This document shows positions 1-8,658 of a DNA stretch of 64,000 bases, one piece after another (the first letter of the stretch is position 1; the number at the start of each line of letters is the position of its first letter). The position numbers and the translations under genes were made by a program. The stretch comes from Alishewanella jeotgali KCTC 22429. GTDB taxonomy: Bacteria; Pseudomonadota; Gammaproteobacteria; Enterobacterales; Alteromonadaceae. A model generated the notes under the pieces. It saw nothing but the letters and a program-made list of their open reading frames with translations. It had not been told where the DNA came from and ran no database searches. The stretch lies in contig NZ_AHTH01000048.1 in the NCBI RefSeq assembly GCF_000245735.1, positions 124,001 through 188,000 on the forward strand, read 5' to 3'.

Positions 1-1128
1 CGTAAATGGGCGTCCTTTCCATTAAAAGAAGGTGATGTATCACGTCAGGCGCATGCCGATTTTCCCGAGCAGGCGATTTACGAGCGGGAAACCGGTCGTA
101 GCGGCTTTTTCGGTCCGGCTACGCATTTCCATCACCGCCATGCACCAACCGGTTGGAGTGACTGGCAGGGGCCACTGCGTCCCCGCTTGTTTGATTTTAA
201 CAACCTGGAAGTGAGTACCGACTCACCCTGGGCAGTCCCTTTGCTGCTGCATAATGCGCATTGTAAATTCCGCACCTGGCGCTTGAGCGATAAGATGACG
301 CGGCTGGTGCGTAATGCTGACGGCGATGAATTATTGTTTATCCATGAGGGCAGTGCCGAGCTGTTTTGCGACTATGGTCATCTGACCTTGCGCGATGGCG
401 ACTATGTGGTCATTCCACGCTCTACTATGTGGCGCTTAGAGCCGCTGGAGCCATTGCATGTGGTATTGATTGAAGCCACTAACGACAGCTATCAGTTGCC
501 GGAAAAAGGCCTGGTTGGCAATCATGCGATCTTTGATCCGGCGATGCTGGATACCCCGAAAATCGATGATGCTTTTAAAGCTCAGTACAGCGAAGATAGC
601 TGGCAGGTTGAGGTAAAACGCCACGGCCAGGTGTCAGTGATTACTTACCCCTATAACCCACTGGATGCCATTGGCTGGCATGGCGATTTAGCTGTGATGC
701 GGATTAACTGGCGCGATATCCGGCCCTTAATGAGTCACCGCTATCATTTACCGCCATCAGCGCATACCACCTTTGTAGCACAGCGCTTTGTGGTCTGTAC
801 CTTTGTCCCCCGGCCAATTGAAAGCGACCCGGGCGCGTTAAAGGTGCCGTTTTATCATAATAATGACGATTACGATGAAGTGCTGTTCTATCATGCCGGC
901 GATTTCTTCAGTCGTGATAATATCGAGAAAGGCATGGTCACCTTCCATCCGGCCGGTTTTACCCATGGCCCGCATCCGAAAGCCTTTCAGGCGGGGTTGG
1001 AGTATCGGAAAAAGTTTACCGATGAAGTTGCAGTGATGCTGGATACCCGGGATGCATTGGAAGTTGGGGAGGCGGCCCTGGCGACCGAAAATCCGGACTA
1101 TGTGAATAGCTGGAAAGTTAAAGCCTGA
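1..1128 (+). CDS. hmgA: homogentisate 1,2-dioxygenase (5' end cut by window edge)
   Basis: The frame is open from base 1 to the TGA at 1126-1128, giving 375 visible residues. This enzyme opens the aromatic ring of homogentisate to 4-maleylacetoacetate in tyrosine and phenylalanine breakdown, using non-haem Fe(II), in the cytoplasm. The visible start reads RKWASFPLKEGD, followed by RQAHADFPEQAIYERE and the stretch GFFGPATHFHHRHAPTGW, all typical of the bacterial family. Family members often begin MRKW, so the start codon probably lies directly before base 1 (inference). A cupin-like C-terminal half carries the His/Glu-rich segments expected of the metal site (YHNNDDYDEVLFYHAGDF, FHPAGFTHGPHP). 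It is followed after 21 bp by fahA and then maiA, the two next steps of the pathway, so the three form an operon. Confidence 0.93.
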   Translation, partial: RKWASFPLKEGDVSRQAHADFPEQAIYERETGRSGFFGPATHFHHRHAPTGWSDWQGPLRPRLFDFNNLEVSTDSPWAVPLLLHNAHCKFRTWRLSDKMTRLVRNADGDELLFIHEGSAELFCDYGHLTLRDGDYVVIPRSTMWRLEPLEPLHVVLIEATNDSYQLPEKGLVGNHAIFDPAMLDTPKIDDAFKAQYSEDSWQVEVKRHGQVSVITYPYNPLDAIGWHGDLAVMRINWRDIRPLMSHRYHLPPSAHTTFVAQRFVVCTFVPRPIESDPGALKVPFYHNNDDYDEVLFYHAGDFFSRDNIEKGMVTFHPAGFTHGPHPKAFQAGLEYRKKFTDEVAVMLDTRDALEVGEAALATENPDYVNSWKVKA

Positions 1129-1149
1129 GCGCTCAGTTAAGGAATTAAG

Positions 1150-2169
1150 ATGAAGTTAGCAACGTTAAAAAATCAGACCCGTGATGGGCAGCTCGTGGTA
1201 GTAAGTCGTGATCTGAGCCGCTGTATTGCTATTCCGCATATCGCTGTGACCATGCAGCAATTATTGGATCATTGGTCCAGCCTGGCGCCGAAGGCGGCTG
1301 AAATGTATCAGGCTTTAAATGCCGGTACAGTGCCCGGTGAACAACCTTTTGTGCAGGCCGACTGTGAGTCGCCACTGCCGCGTGCTTATCAGTGGGCCGA
1401 CGGCAGTGCCTATGTTAACCACGTCGAGCTGGTGCGCAAGGCGCGTAACGCTGAGATGCCGGAAACCTTCTGGACCGATCCGCTGATGTATCAGGGCGGC
1501 TCGGATGATTTTATCGGCCCGCGCGATCCTATTGCTGCCGTCAGTGAGCAGCACGGCATCGACTTTGAAGGTGAAGTGGCCGTGGTGACGGATGATGTCC
1601 CTATGGGCATCAGTGCCGAGCAGGCATTAAGCCGGATCCGGTTACTGATGCTGGTCAACGACGTATCGCTGCGCGGTTTGATCCCAAATGAACTGGCCAA
1701 GGGCTTTGGTTTTTTCCAATCCAAGCCGGCATCCAGTTTTAGCCCGGTGGCCGTGACGCCGGATGAATTGGGTAAATACTGGCAGGGGGGGCGCTTGCAT
1801 CTACCACTGCTGTCGCATTACAACGGCATTGCTTTTGGTAAACCTAATGCTGGCCTTGATATGACCTTCCACTTTGGCGAGTTGGTAGCGCATGCGGCGA
1901 AAACCCGCAATCTGGGCGCCGGTGCTATTATTGGTTCGGGTACGGTATCGAATAAGCAAGGTACTGCCTATGGTACTTCTATTGAAGAAGGTGGCGTCGG
2001 TTATAGCTGTATCGCCGAAATCCGGATGATTGAAACCATTCGGGATGGCAAACCCAGTACCAACTTTATGCGCTTTGGCGATAGTATCCGCTTGGAAATG
2101 CTGGATGAGCAAGGCCAGAGTATTTTTGGCGCCATTGACCAGCAAGTGGTGGAGTATCAGGGGCAATGA
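1150..2169 (+). CDS. fahA: fumarylacetoacetase (FAH family)
   Basis: A 339-residue FAH-family hydrolase. It is assigned as the last step of homogentisate catabolism, splitting fumarylacetoacetate into fumarate and acetoacetate. The metal-binding core is visible: the DFEGEVAVVTDDVP segment with its acidic residues, then LLMLVNDVSLRGL, and the GAGAIIGSGTVSN and EEGGVGYSCIAEIR segments near the C-terminus. The ATG at 1150 has an AAGGA ribosome site just upstream (1139-1143). The stop overlaps the maiA start (ATGA), so the two are probably translationally coupled. FAH-family hydrolases act on several substrates; the hmgA and maiA neighbours make this substrate the likely one. Confidence 0.92.
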   Translation: MKLATLKNQTRDGQLVVVSRDLSRCIAIPHIAVTMQQLLDHWSSLAPKAAEMYQALNAGTVPGEQPFVQADCESPLPRAYQWADGSAYVNHVELVRKARNAEMPETFWTDPLMYQGGSDDFIGPRDPIAAVSEQHGIDFEGEVAVVTDDVPMGISAEQALSRIRLLMLVNDVSLRGLIPNELAKGFGFFQSKPASSFSPVAVTPDELGKYWQGGRLHLPLLSHYNGIAFGKPNAGLDMTFHFGELVAHAAKTRNLGAGAIIGSGTVSNKQGTAYGTSIEEGGVGYSCIAEIRMIETIRDGKPSTNFMRFGDSIRLEMLDEQGQSIFGAIDQQVVEYQGQ

Positions 2170-2807
2170 AACTCTACAGCTACTGGCGATCTTCTGCCGC
2201 TTATCGGGTGCGGATCGCCCTGAATCTGAAGCAGCTGAGCTTTGAAACCATTCCGGTGCATCTGCTCAAAGACGGTGGTCAGCAGCATAGCAGCGCCTAT
2301 CAGGCGCTAAATCCGGCTGAGCTGGTACCAACCCTGGTCGATGAGCAAGGTAGCCTGAGTCAGTCACTGGCGATTATCGAGTATCTGGATGAAACCTATC
2401 CCGAGCCGCGCCTGTTGCCGCAAGAGCCGTTTGCCCGTGCTAAAGTGCGGGCACTGGCGCTGGATATTGCTTGCGATCTGCATCCGTTAAATAATCTACG
2501 GGTGCTGCAGTATCTGACCGGGGAGCTGGCGTTGGATGAAGCGCAAAAGCTGCGCTGGATCCAACATTGGCTGACATTGGGCTTTAATGCGCTGGAGCAA
2601 AAGCTGCAGCAAACGGCTGGTCAGTATTGTTATGGTGACGAAGTCAGTTTGGCGGATCTGTGTCTGGTGCCTCAGGTTTATAACGCGCTGCGTTTTAAAC
2701 TCGACCTGGCGGCGTATCCGACAATTAGTCGGGTAAACCATAATTGCCTGCAGCTGGCCGCTTTTGCACTGGCCGCGCCGGAGCAACAAGTCGACGCTCA
2801 GGTTTAA
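2166..2807 (+). CDS. maiA: maleylacetoacetate isomerase (zeta-class GST)
   Basis: A 213-residue glutathione S-transferase-fold protein. It isomerises maleylacetoacetate to fumarylacetoacetate with glutathione, between the HmgA and FahA steps. The N-terminal thioredoxin-like domain has the zeta-class active-site motif SSAAYRVRIALNLK at about residues 8-21; the second position after SS is Ala where many family members have Cys. NPAELVPTL and the SQSLAIIEYLDE glutathione-binding segment follow, then an all-helical C-terminal domain. Its ATG lies inside the fahA stop (4-base overlap). A perfect hairpin follows the gene, closing the operon. Confidence 0.92.
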   Translation: MKLYSYWRSSAAYRVRIALNLKQLSFETIPVHLLKDGGQQHSSAYQALNPAELVPTLVDEQGSLSQSLAIIEYLDETYPEPRLLPQEPFARAKVRALALDIACDLHPLNNLRVLQYLTGELALDEAQKLRWIQHWLTLGFNALEQKLQQTAGQYCYGDEVSLADLCLVPQVYNALRFKLDLAAYPTISRVNHNCLQLAAFALAAPEQQVDAQV

Positions 2808-2812
2808 TGTCC

Positions 2813-2845
2813 TAACAGGCAGCCAAATGGCTGCCTGTTATCAGT
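2813..2845 (+). terminator. hairpin ending the hmgA-fahA-maiA operon
   Basis: A perfect 12-bp stem (arms 2813-2824 and 2829-2840) closes on a 4-base loop, starting 6 bases after the maiA stop. The following T-run is weak (TCAGTTT), so termination efficiency is uncertain, but the position fits the end of the operon. Confidence 0.7.
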
Positions 2846-2969
2846 TTGAGCAGATTGAATACCGTCTTTCAATCCGTTAAGCTGAGAATCAGTGTTAAAA
2901 AACTCGCCTTTTTAGGACTCTAAGCAGGTTCTATTCTTCCCGAAAAATGATGGAGTTGTCAGGAGCAGG

Positions 2970-3788
2970 ATGTCAGCGATAGATTGTTTTCAATGGTGGC
3001 GACAAGCACCCTTTGCCGCTGCACTTTTTCAAACGCTCTCTGCGGCTAAGTGCGTTGACCAATGTATCGCAGCAAATGCCGTGTTCCAAATTGTTACGGG
3101 ATTGACGGAACAGCAACTAACACAGAGCCAGGCGAGTCAATTTAATCTTCGGGCCTTGTATTTTTCGGTAAATACGGGGCTGTACTATCAGGTCCACAGT
3201 TACGCACCCATACCAGGCTATCAGCTGGTTACTTTGCATCAATTACCTGATATTGCGTTACCGCAGCACAGTACCCCCGCATCGGGGGCTGACAAACTTA
3301 GCTCTATTCTACTTACGCTTTTGCAACGCTTTATTAGTGTGACGCCATCGCAGCAGCCGGCGATATTACAACAGACGTTGCAAGAATTAGGCGAGGCAGT
3401 TGAAGCTGACCGAGTCTATATTTTTGATTATGATTTTGCCGCGCAATCTTGTACAAATACTTATGAATGGTGTGCAACTGGCATCATGCCTGAAATTGAA
3501 AGTTTAAAGAATGTCCCTTTGGCTGCAATACCGCAGTGGGTCAGTACGCATCAGGCTGGTTATGAGATGTATATTCCTGACGTGCCATCGTTGCCTGACG
3601 GAGATGCTTTAAAGTTATTACTGCAACCACAAGGTATTAAAAGTTTACTGGCATTACCAATCAGAGCCGAGAGCAAGTTACTTGGGTTTGTCGGTTTTGA
3701 TTCGGTTCGCCAATATCATTACTATACGGAGCAGGAAAGGCTATTATTAAGTGTGTTCGCGCGCTCGCTGGCTAATTTGAAGCATTAG
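2970..3788 (+). CDS. GAF-domain protein without output domain
   Basis: A 272-residue soluble protein. Residues from about 120 to 272 fit a GAF domain: a helix-rich entry (LQELGEAVEADRVYIFDYDF), a variable middle, and the closing pattern GIKSLLALPIRAESKLLGFVGFDS followed by YYTEQERLLLSVFARSLA. Residues 1-110 have a PAS-like size and composition but no motif I can name. No kinase, GGDEF, EAL or DNA-binding domain follows, so it would have to act on a partner or be a remnant of a larger sensor. An AGGAG ribosome site sits just before the ATG. A 70-residue membrane-protein gene follows after 9 bp. The ligand is unknown. Confidence 0.75.
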   Translation: MSAIDCFQWWRQAPFAAALFQTLSAAKCVDQCIAANAVFQIVTGLTEQQLTQSQASQFNLRALYFSVNTGLYYQVHSYAPIPGYQLVTLHQLPDIALPQHSTPASGADKLSSILLTLLQRFISVTPSQQPAILQQTLQELGEAVEADRVYIFDYDFAAQSCTNTYEWCATGIMPEIESLKNVPLAAIPQWVSTHQAGYEMYIPDVPSLPDGDALKLLLQPQGIKSLLALPIRAESKLLGFVGFDSVRQYHYYTEQERLLLSVFARSLANLKH

Positions 3789-3797
3789 GAGGTATCG

Positions 3798-4010
3798 ATG
3801 TGGTGTTTCCCTAAACGCTGGGCGAACAGAGTATTATGCTATGCAGGTATCTTTGGTCTGCTGTTCCAACTGCTGGCCGCTGTACATGCCTGGTGGCATC
3901 AAATCCCTTTACCCCACTTTTGGTTGCTGGTAATAGCACCTTTACTGTGTTTGTTGTCCGGATTGTGGCGTCCTTTACAGGTTCAACAAGAAACTGATAG
4001 ACCAAGTTAG
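3798..4010 (+). CDS. small two-helix membrane protein, unknown
   Basis: A 70-residue protein with two hydrophobic stretches: about residues 11-33 (RVLCYAGIFGLLFQLLAAVHAWW) and about 40-56 (FWLLVIAPLLCLLSGLW). Positive residues at the N-terminus suggest a small inner-membrane hairpin. A strong AGGAGG-type ribosome site (3787-3793) overlaps the end of the GAF gene, and the 9-bp spacing implies co-transcription, perhaps as a membrane partner (inference). I do not recognise the family. Confidence 0.6.
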   Translation: MWCFPKRWANRVLCYAGIFGLLFQLLAAVHAWWHQIPLPHFWLLVIAPLLCLLSGLWRPLQVQQETDRPS

Positions 4011-4016
4011 AGCGAG

Positions 4017-4496
4017 TTAACGTCTGGGTTTGAACATACCTTGTACTCTGACTTCGCTAATACCCTGATCATTGAATAAAAAGTTGATTTGGCCGGGTCC
4101 TCGACTGAAATAATACAGCTCTTCATTCATTTGTAAAACAAAACGTCCTCTGGCTGTTCTGGCTTGCGGATCCCGATAAAGACTGATTTCGTAGCCGGGT
4201 AATTGTAAGTTAAACCCTTGTAGCGGCTGTGGACTAAAATCAGTAACCCAGACTTCCTGCTCATGTTGCAAAACCAACGCCAAAGAGTACTTTTGCAATG
4301 GACTGGGCAAACGTGTTGTCAGCTCACCTACCGAGAACAGGTAAGCGCCTTGCTCCCTGATTAGAGATAAAGGAAAGGCCTTCTGTTCTCGTTCACCGTT
4401 ACTGAGGTGAAGACTAAGTTGGCCATCCAGCTTAAAATCTGCCTTGGCCGCTAAGCTGAATATTAACATTAATAGTAGCATCAGACGGCAGATCAT
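4017..4496 (-). CDS. exported protein of unknown function
   Basis: A 159-residue protein with a clear signal peptide (MICRLMLLLMLIFSLAAKA, cleavage likely after AKA) and a mature part rich in short beta-prone segments (FKLDGQLSLHLSNGE, YLFSVGELTTRL). It ends in basic residues (FKPRR). No catalytic motif or known domain is apparent. It is convergent with the small membrane-protein gene, 6 bp away, and lies 21 bp downstream of mltD on the same strand, so it may be read from the mltD transcript. That would fit an envelope role, which is inference only. Confidence 0.6.
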   Translation of the reverse strand: MICRLMLLLMLIFSLAAKADFKLDGQLSLHLSNGEREQKAFPLSLIREQGAYLFSVGELTTRLPSPLQKYSLALVLQHEQEVWVTDFSPQPLQGFNLQLPGYEISLYRDPQARTARGRFVLQMNEELYYFSRGPGQINFLFNDQGISEVRVQGMFKPRR

Positions 4497-4517
4497 AGGT
4501 ACCCCCGATTCGCGCTA

Positions 4518-6104
4518 TTAGACTGCACCGGCGTCAACTAACAGTTTTAGTTGTTGTCCAGGCTGTAGAAAGTTTTCTGTATTAATATTATTCCACTTTA
4601 CAATATCTGCCACCGATACGCTGAATCGTTGCGCGATTTTCGATAACGAGTCGCCAGGTCTGACCCGATAATTTAGCGTGCGGGTTGTCGCCAGTACCAG
4701 CGGTTGCTGCTTGCTGTAAATGGTCAGTTGCTGACCTTCACGTAAAGGTGCGCCAGCGGCAAGCTTATTCCACTCCCGGATTTGTGCCACCGTCACATCA
4801 TATTTTCGGCTGAGATCCCACAGCGTGTCGCCACGTTGGATCTGGTGTTTAACCGCCGTAGCAGGAGTCTGAGCAGTGGCTTCAGCTAATTGAGTCTGTT
4901 GCGCAGCAGCAGTGGTATCGCTTCTAGGGATTAACAGATTCTGGCCGATACGGATATTGTTGCTGGTCAGATTGTTCAGTTTTTGTAGTGCTGCAACACT
5001 GATGCCATAACGTTTGGCGATTGCACCCAGGGTATCGCCGCTTTTAACCTGATACGGCTGCCACTGCATCATTTTTTCTACCGGCGTTTGGGCTAACTGG
5101 GCAGAGAAATGTTCGGCTTTTTCTACCGGCAATACCAGTTGGTGTGGTCCTTCCGGCGCGGTTGCCCACTGGCTGTAGCCGGGATTTAACGCCTGTAAAT
5201 CGGCGACGCTGATGCCCGCCAGCTCTGCGGCGACGGCCAAATCTAATTGCCGTCCGGCATCGACTATTGCGATCTTGGGCTCGTTAGCAATAAATTTCCA
5301 GACAATCTCAAACTCTTCCGGCCGCTGTAAAATATCGACCAGTGCCAGTAGTCTTGGCACATAGGCCGTGGTTTCTGCGGGTAAGTCCAGAGACCAGAAA
5401 TCTGTCGGTAAGCGCCGCTTCTTGTTGGCCTGGATCGCTCGCATAATGCGGCCTTCTCCGGCGTTATAAGCGGCAATGGCGTTGAGCCAGTCATGCTCCA
5501 GGGTGTTATACAGATACTCTAAATAATCTAGCGCTGCCCGGGTGGATTGCACCACATCTTTACGGCCATCGTACCAGCTATTTTGCGCTAAACCAAAACG
5601 CTTAGCCGTGGCCGGCATAAATTGCCACATACCGGCAGCGCGCGAGGGCGATTGGGCATAAGGGTCAAAAGCACTCTCAACGATAGGTAATAACGCCAGC
5701 TCCAGCGGCATTTGCCGTCTTTCCAGTTCTTCGACGATAAAAAACAGAAAGGGCTGCGCCCGACCGGCAATCCGATCCAGATAACCCTGGTTATCGGCGT
5801 AGAAATTCCGGTGTTCAATAATGGGGCGTGTTTGCGGTACTTTAAAAGATAGTTGTGCCTGGATCCGTTGCCAAAGGTCTTCCAGCTCAGATGCCTCCAA
5901 CAATTGCTCCTCACTGAGGCCGGCACTCCATAAGCGTTCAGCAATCAATTCGGCAGATGCTGTATCTTTATGAAAATCAGTAGCTTTAGGTTTTACTGCA
6001 GGCTGAACCGCAGTGTCAGCCGTGTTATCAGCGTTAGACCCTGTCGTACTGACACAGCCACTAAGCAGAGCCAGCAAAACTACGGCAGAGATTCTTACAG
6101 TCAT
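4518..6104 (-). CDS. mltD: membrane-bound lytic murein transglycosylase D
   Basis: A 528-residue lipoprotein that cleaves the MurNAc-GlcNAc bond in peptidoglycan, forming 1,6-anhydro-muropeptides. The start at 6104 is chosen because it gives a compact lipoprotein signal, MTVRISAVVLLALLSGC, with a lipobox Cys; upstream in-frame codons would add an unlikely tail. The SLT domain contains the catalytic-Glu region ALLPIVESAFDPYAQSPSRAAGMWQFMP and AIAAYNAGEGRI. Three LysM modules follow (starting YQVKSGDTLGAIA, HQIQRGDTLWDLS and YRVRPGDSLSKIA), which bind glycan. The adjacent gloB on the same strand is the same arrangement as in Escherichia coli. Confidence 0.93.
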   Translation of the reverse strand: MTVRISAVVLLALLSGCVSTTGSNADNTADTAVQPAVKPKATDFHKDTASAELIAERLWSAGLSEEQLLEASELEDLWQRIQAQLSFKVPQTRPIIEHRNFYADNQGYLDRIAGRAQPFLFFIVEELERRQMPLELALLPIVESAFDPYAQSPSRAAGMWQFMPATAKRFGLAQNSWYDGRKDVVQSTRAALDYLEYLYNTLEHDWLNAIAAYNAGEGRIMRAIQANKKRRLPTDFWSLDLPAETTAYVPRLLALVDILQRPEEFEIVWKFIANEPKIAIVDAGRQLDLAVAAELAGISVADLQALNPGYSQWATAPEGPHQLVLPVEKAEHFSAQLAQTPVEKMMQWQPYQVKSGDTLGAIAKRYGISVAALQKLNNLTSNNIRIGQNLLIPRSDTTAAAQQTQLAEATAQTPATAVKHQIQRGDTLWDLSRKYDVTVAQIREWNKLAAGAPLREGQQLTIYSKQQPLVLATTRTLNYRVRPGDSLSKIAQRFSVSVADIVKWNNINTENFLQPGQQLKLLVDAGAV

Positions 6105-6159
6105 AACAAGGTTCCAAATGTAAAACGACGATATTACCTGTCTGACCAGACATTGCAAG

Positions 6160-6927
6160 TCAGGATTTAAACTGGTCTTTAGCTTGTCTTAATAGGGTAA
6201 ACAATGCCAACGCCGAGTTTTGGTTAAATTTACGCTGTAACACTATGTTTTCACAGCGTAAAAATGGATTAACTTTTCTCTCGTTCGCCAATAGCGCCGG
6301 TAGTGTAGGCTCAGATAACTGACGTTTTTGCTGGCAATGCTTTAGGTACAGCTGCAACTCGGTATTCTCTGGCTCTATGCTCAGGGCAAAGGCAATATTG
6401 GCAAGGGTATATTCGTGGGTACAGCAGAGCAGGGTATCATCTGGCAGTGCCGCCAGGGATTGCAAAGACTGATACAGCTGCTTTGCGGTCCCCTCAAATA
6501 AGCGGCCACAACCAACGCTGAACAGGGTATCACCACAAAACAGAACGGGCGCTGAATAAAAACCAATATGACCTGCGGTATGACCGGGAAGGTCGAATAC
6601 CTGGCACTGCCAGTTTAGCTCGGGTACACTCAATAGATCGCCACCAGAAACTAGCTGTTCAAGCCCTTGAATTTTCGATTTTTCTGCAGCAGGGCCTATT
6701 ACCCGGCAGGCTGGGTATTGTTGTTTTAATTGCCGGATACCGCCGGTATGATCAGCATGGTGATGGGTGATCAGGATCGCAGCCAGCCTTTTTTGCTGTT
6801 GCTGCAGAAACTGGATAACTACTTCAGCATCACCCGGATCGACAACCAGACAGTAGGGGTTGTGTTGCTCGGTCAGAACCCAGATATAATTATCATTAAA
6901 GGCAGGTAGCGGGATCAGTTCTGGCAT
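6160..6927 (-). CDS. gloB: hydroxyacylglutathione hydrolase (glyoxalase II)
   Basis: A 255-residue metallo-beta-lactamase-fold enzyme. It hydrolyses S-lactoylglutathione to D-lactate and glutathione, the second step of methylglyoxal detoxification. The metal motif THHHADH lies at residues 54-60, and FDLPGHTAGHIGF, LFCGDTLFSVGCGR and CTHEYTLAN supply the other ligands. The start at 6927 (MPELIPLPAFNDNYIW) matches the usual N-terminus of the family; an in-frame upstream codon would add 14 unlikely residues. It is divergent from the yafS-like gene, with only 40 bp between starts. Confidence 0.94.
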   Translation of the reverse strand: MPELIPLPAFNDNYIWVLTEQHNPYCLVVDPGDAEVVIQFLQQQQKRLAAILITHHHADHTGGIRQLKQQYPACRVIGPAAEKSKIQGLEQLVSGGDLLSVPELNWQCQVFDLPGHTAGHIGFYSAPVLFCGDTLFSVGCGRLFEGTAKQLYQSLQSLAALPDDTLLCCTHEYTLANIAFALSIEPENTELQLYLKHCQQKRQLSEPTLPALLANERKVNPFLRCENIVLQRKFNQNSALALFTLLRQAKDQFKS

Positions 6928-6967
6928 TTGAAGGCTCCATGCATCGCAAAGAAGGCTGCACCTTAAC

Positions 6968-7699
6968 ATGAAACCGGCATTACGTGAAAATCAGCTGCAA
7001 GCGCCGAAACACTGGCGAAGTTTTCGTCAGGGCCCGGCCTTGGCTGCGGCACTGGAACAGCAGCTGGCACCCTGGTGGCAGCAGATTTTCGGCTACTATT
7101 TGTTAAAAGTCGGCGATCTTAGCTGCCAGTTGGCCACACCGGAATGCCGGGTGCGCCATCAGTTACGGCTGGGGTCCGGCAGTATTACCCCGGATTTGGT
7201 GGCTGAACCGGACGCCTTGCCGATCGCCAGTAGCAGTGTCGATGCGGTGTTATTGAGTCATTGTTTGGAGTTTCAGAATGATCCGCATCATGTGATCCGC
7301 GAAGCACACCGGGTGCTGGTTGCCGACGGCTATTTACTACTCAGTGGCTTTAACCCACATAGCTGGTTGGGGTTTTGGCGCTGTTTGCCTGCTTATCAGC
7401 AGCAACTACCCTGGCTGGGGCATTTCTTTAGTGCAGCCCGGATCAAAGATTGGCTGCATTTGATCGGTTTTGAAGTGATTGCCGAGCAGCGGTTCTTTTG
7501 CAGTGCCATGCTGGCACAGGAGTTTAGGCAAAACAGCTGGCAGAAGTTTAACGAACGCTTTCTAAACCTGTTTGCCTCCAGTTACTTATTGGTAGCGCGC
7601 AAACGAGAATTACCCTTGACGCCGATCCGCCCGAAGTGGCGGGTACAAAGTAGTTTTAGCCCGGCGCAGCAGGGGATCCGCGCCAGAGAAAAACTCTAG
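6968..7699 (+). CDS. class I SAM-dependent methyltransferase, YafS-like
   Basis: A 243-residue protein resembling Escherichia coli YafS in position (divergent from gloB) and sequence style. The Methyltransf_11 core is visible as ADALPIASSSVDAVLLSHCLEF, then the post-motif HHVIREAHRVLVADGYLLLSGFNP. The glycine-rich SAM-binding loop expected just before it is not recognisable (HQLRLGSGSITPDLV occupies that place), so either the loop has diverged or the fold is unusual. The substrate is unknown. In enterobacteria rnhA and dnaQ are neighbours of this gene; here a TraB/GumN gene follows instead. Confidence 0.75.
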   Translation: MKPALRENQLQAPKHWRSFRQGPALAAALEQQLAPWWQQIFGYYLLKVGDLSCQLATPECRVRHQLRLGSGSITPDLVAEPDALPIASSSVDAVLLSHCLEFQNDPHHVIREAHRVLVADGYLLLSGFNPHSWLGFWRCLPAYQQQLPWLGHFFSAARIKDWLHLIGFEVIAEQRFFCSAMLAQEFRQNSWQKFNERFLNLFASSYLLVARKRELPLTPIRPKWRVQSSFSPAQQGIRAREKL

Positions 7700-7714
7700 C
7701 CGACGCCTAAAACT

Positions 7715-7740
7715 ACGCCCGCAATAGCGGGCGTGTTCTG
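7715..7740 (+). terminator. hairpin after yafS-like gene
   Basis: A perfect 8-bp G+C-rich stem (arms 7715-7722 and 7727-7734) with a 4-base loop follows the methyltransferase stop by 15 bases. The T-run is weak. It sits between converging genes and may serve either strand. Confidence 0.6.
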
Positions 7741-7760
7741 GGAATGTAAGGGGGCTGATT

Positions 7761-8618
7761 TTATTCCGTCATTTGTGTCAACTGATATCCCTGATCAGCT
7801 AACAACTTCAGTAAGCCATCTTTGCCTGCCAGATGCAGGGCTCCCACCAAAACCATCACATTATTTTGCTGCAGTGTGGTCAGGGTGTTCATCCAGGCGT
7901 GGTTGCGGTCGGTCAGCAGAATGGCTTCCAGTTCGGGATATTGCTGCAGATCTTTCAAAAACAGTGCTTCAAGCTGAGCAACATCACCTTTAACCCAGGC
8001 CGCTTTCATCTCACCCAGCATAGCTTCCAGTTTATCCAGATCGTTTAGGGTCGAGCTGATCACCAGATTGGCATCGAGCTGATTCATGGCGTTTAACACC
8101 CCAAGATGCTCATCCAGGGTTTCCAGACCGGCCAGCGTCTTGTTTTGTTGCTGGCCCAATTGCCAGTAATGCATATCAACGCCGGTACCGGCGGCTCCCA
8201 GCCGTTGTAGTTCCAGTACTGACATAGTCATAGAAGCAAAGGCTGGTTTAAATTGTTCTAACGAGGTCAGTGGCCATTGCCGTTTTTCGGCTTCGGCTTT
8301 TAATTTGGCATAAACTTCTGGTGATAAGACTTGTTGCAGACTTTGCCCCGGGGCAAAGGTATTCTGCGACATCAGTTGCATCATGCCTTGCGGCTGGGTC
8401 ATAGCGCCAAGATCGGTCTCAAACAGCAGCTTAGAGCTGGCATTAAAAGCGGTATCGTAGGCTTTGGGCAGCGGAAAATCACTTTCACTAAGTAGATGTA
8501 CTGTACCTGCCAGATAAAAGGTTTTATCCCCTTTACTGACTTGCCAAACCGACGCGGCCGACAGCGACTGGCTGACGAATAGTAATAAAAGCAGGCTAAA
8601 CTGAATCAGAAACCGCAT
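7761..8618 (-). CDS. TraB/GumN family protein
   Basis: A 285-residue exported protein with signal peptide MRFLIQFSLLLLLFVSQSLSA. It has the paired signature of the TraB/GumN (Tiki-like) fold: FYLAGTVHLLSESDFPLP near the N-terminus of the mature part and VMVLVGALHLAGKDGLLKLL near the C-terminus, whose His residues are proposed metal ligands in the family. Some relatives are metalloproteases, but the bacterial substrate is generally unknown, so no reaction is assigned. It lies 40 bp downstream of the DUF2058 gene on the same strand. Confidence 0.85.
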   Translation of the reverse strand: MRFLIQFSLLLLLFVSQSLSAASVWQVSKGDKTFYLAGTVHLLSESDFPLPKAYDTAFNASSKLLFETDLGAMTQPQGMMQLMSQNTFAPGQSLQQVLSPEVYAKLKAEAEKRQWPLTSLEQFKPAFASMTMSVLELQRLGAAGTGVDMHYWQLGQQQNKTLAGLETLDEHLGVLNAMNQLDANLVISSTLNDLDKLEAMLGEMKAAWVKGDVAQLEALFLKDLQQYPELEAILLTDRNHAWMNTLTTLQQNNVMVLVGALHLAGKDGLLKLLADQGYQLTQMTE

Positions 8619-8658
8619 TCTCTTGCTCCTTCTGTTAGCGGTAAGGATGAGCTGTAAG

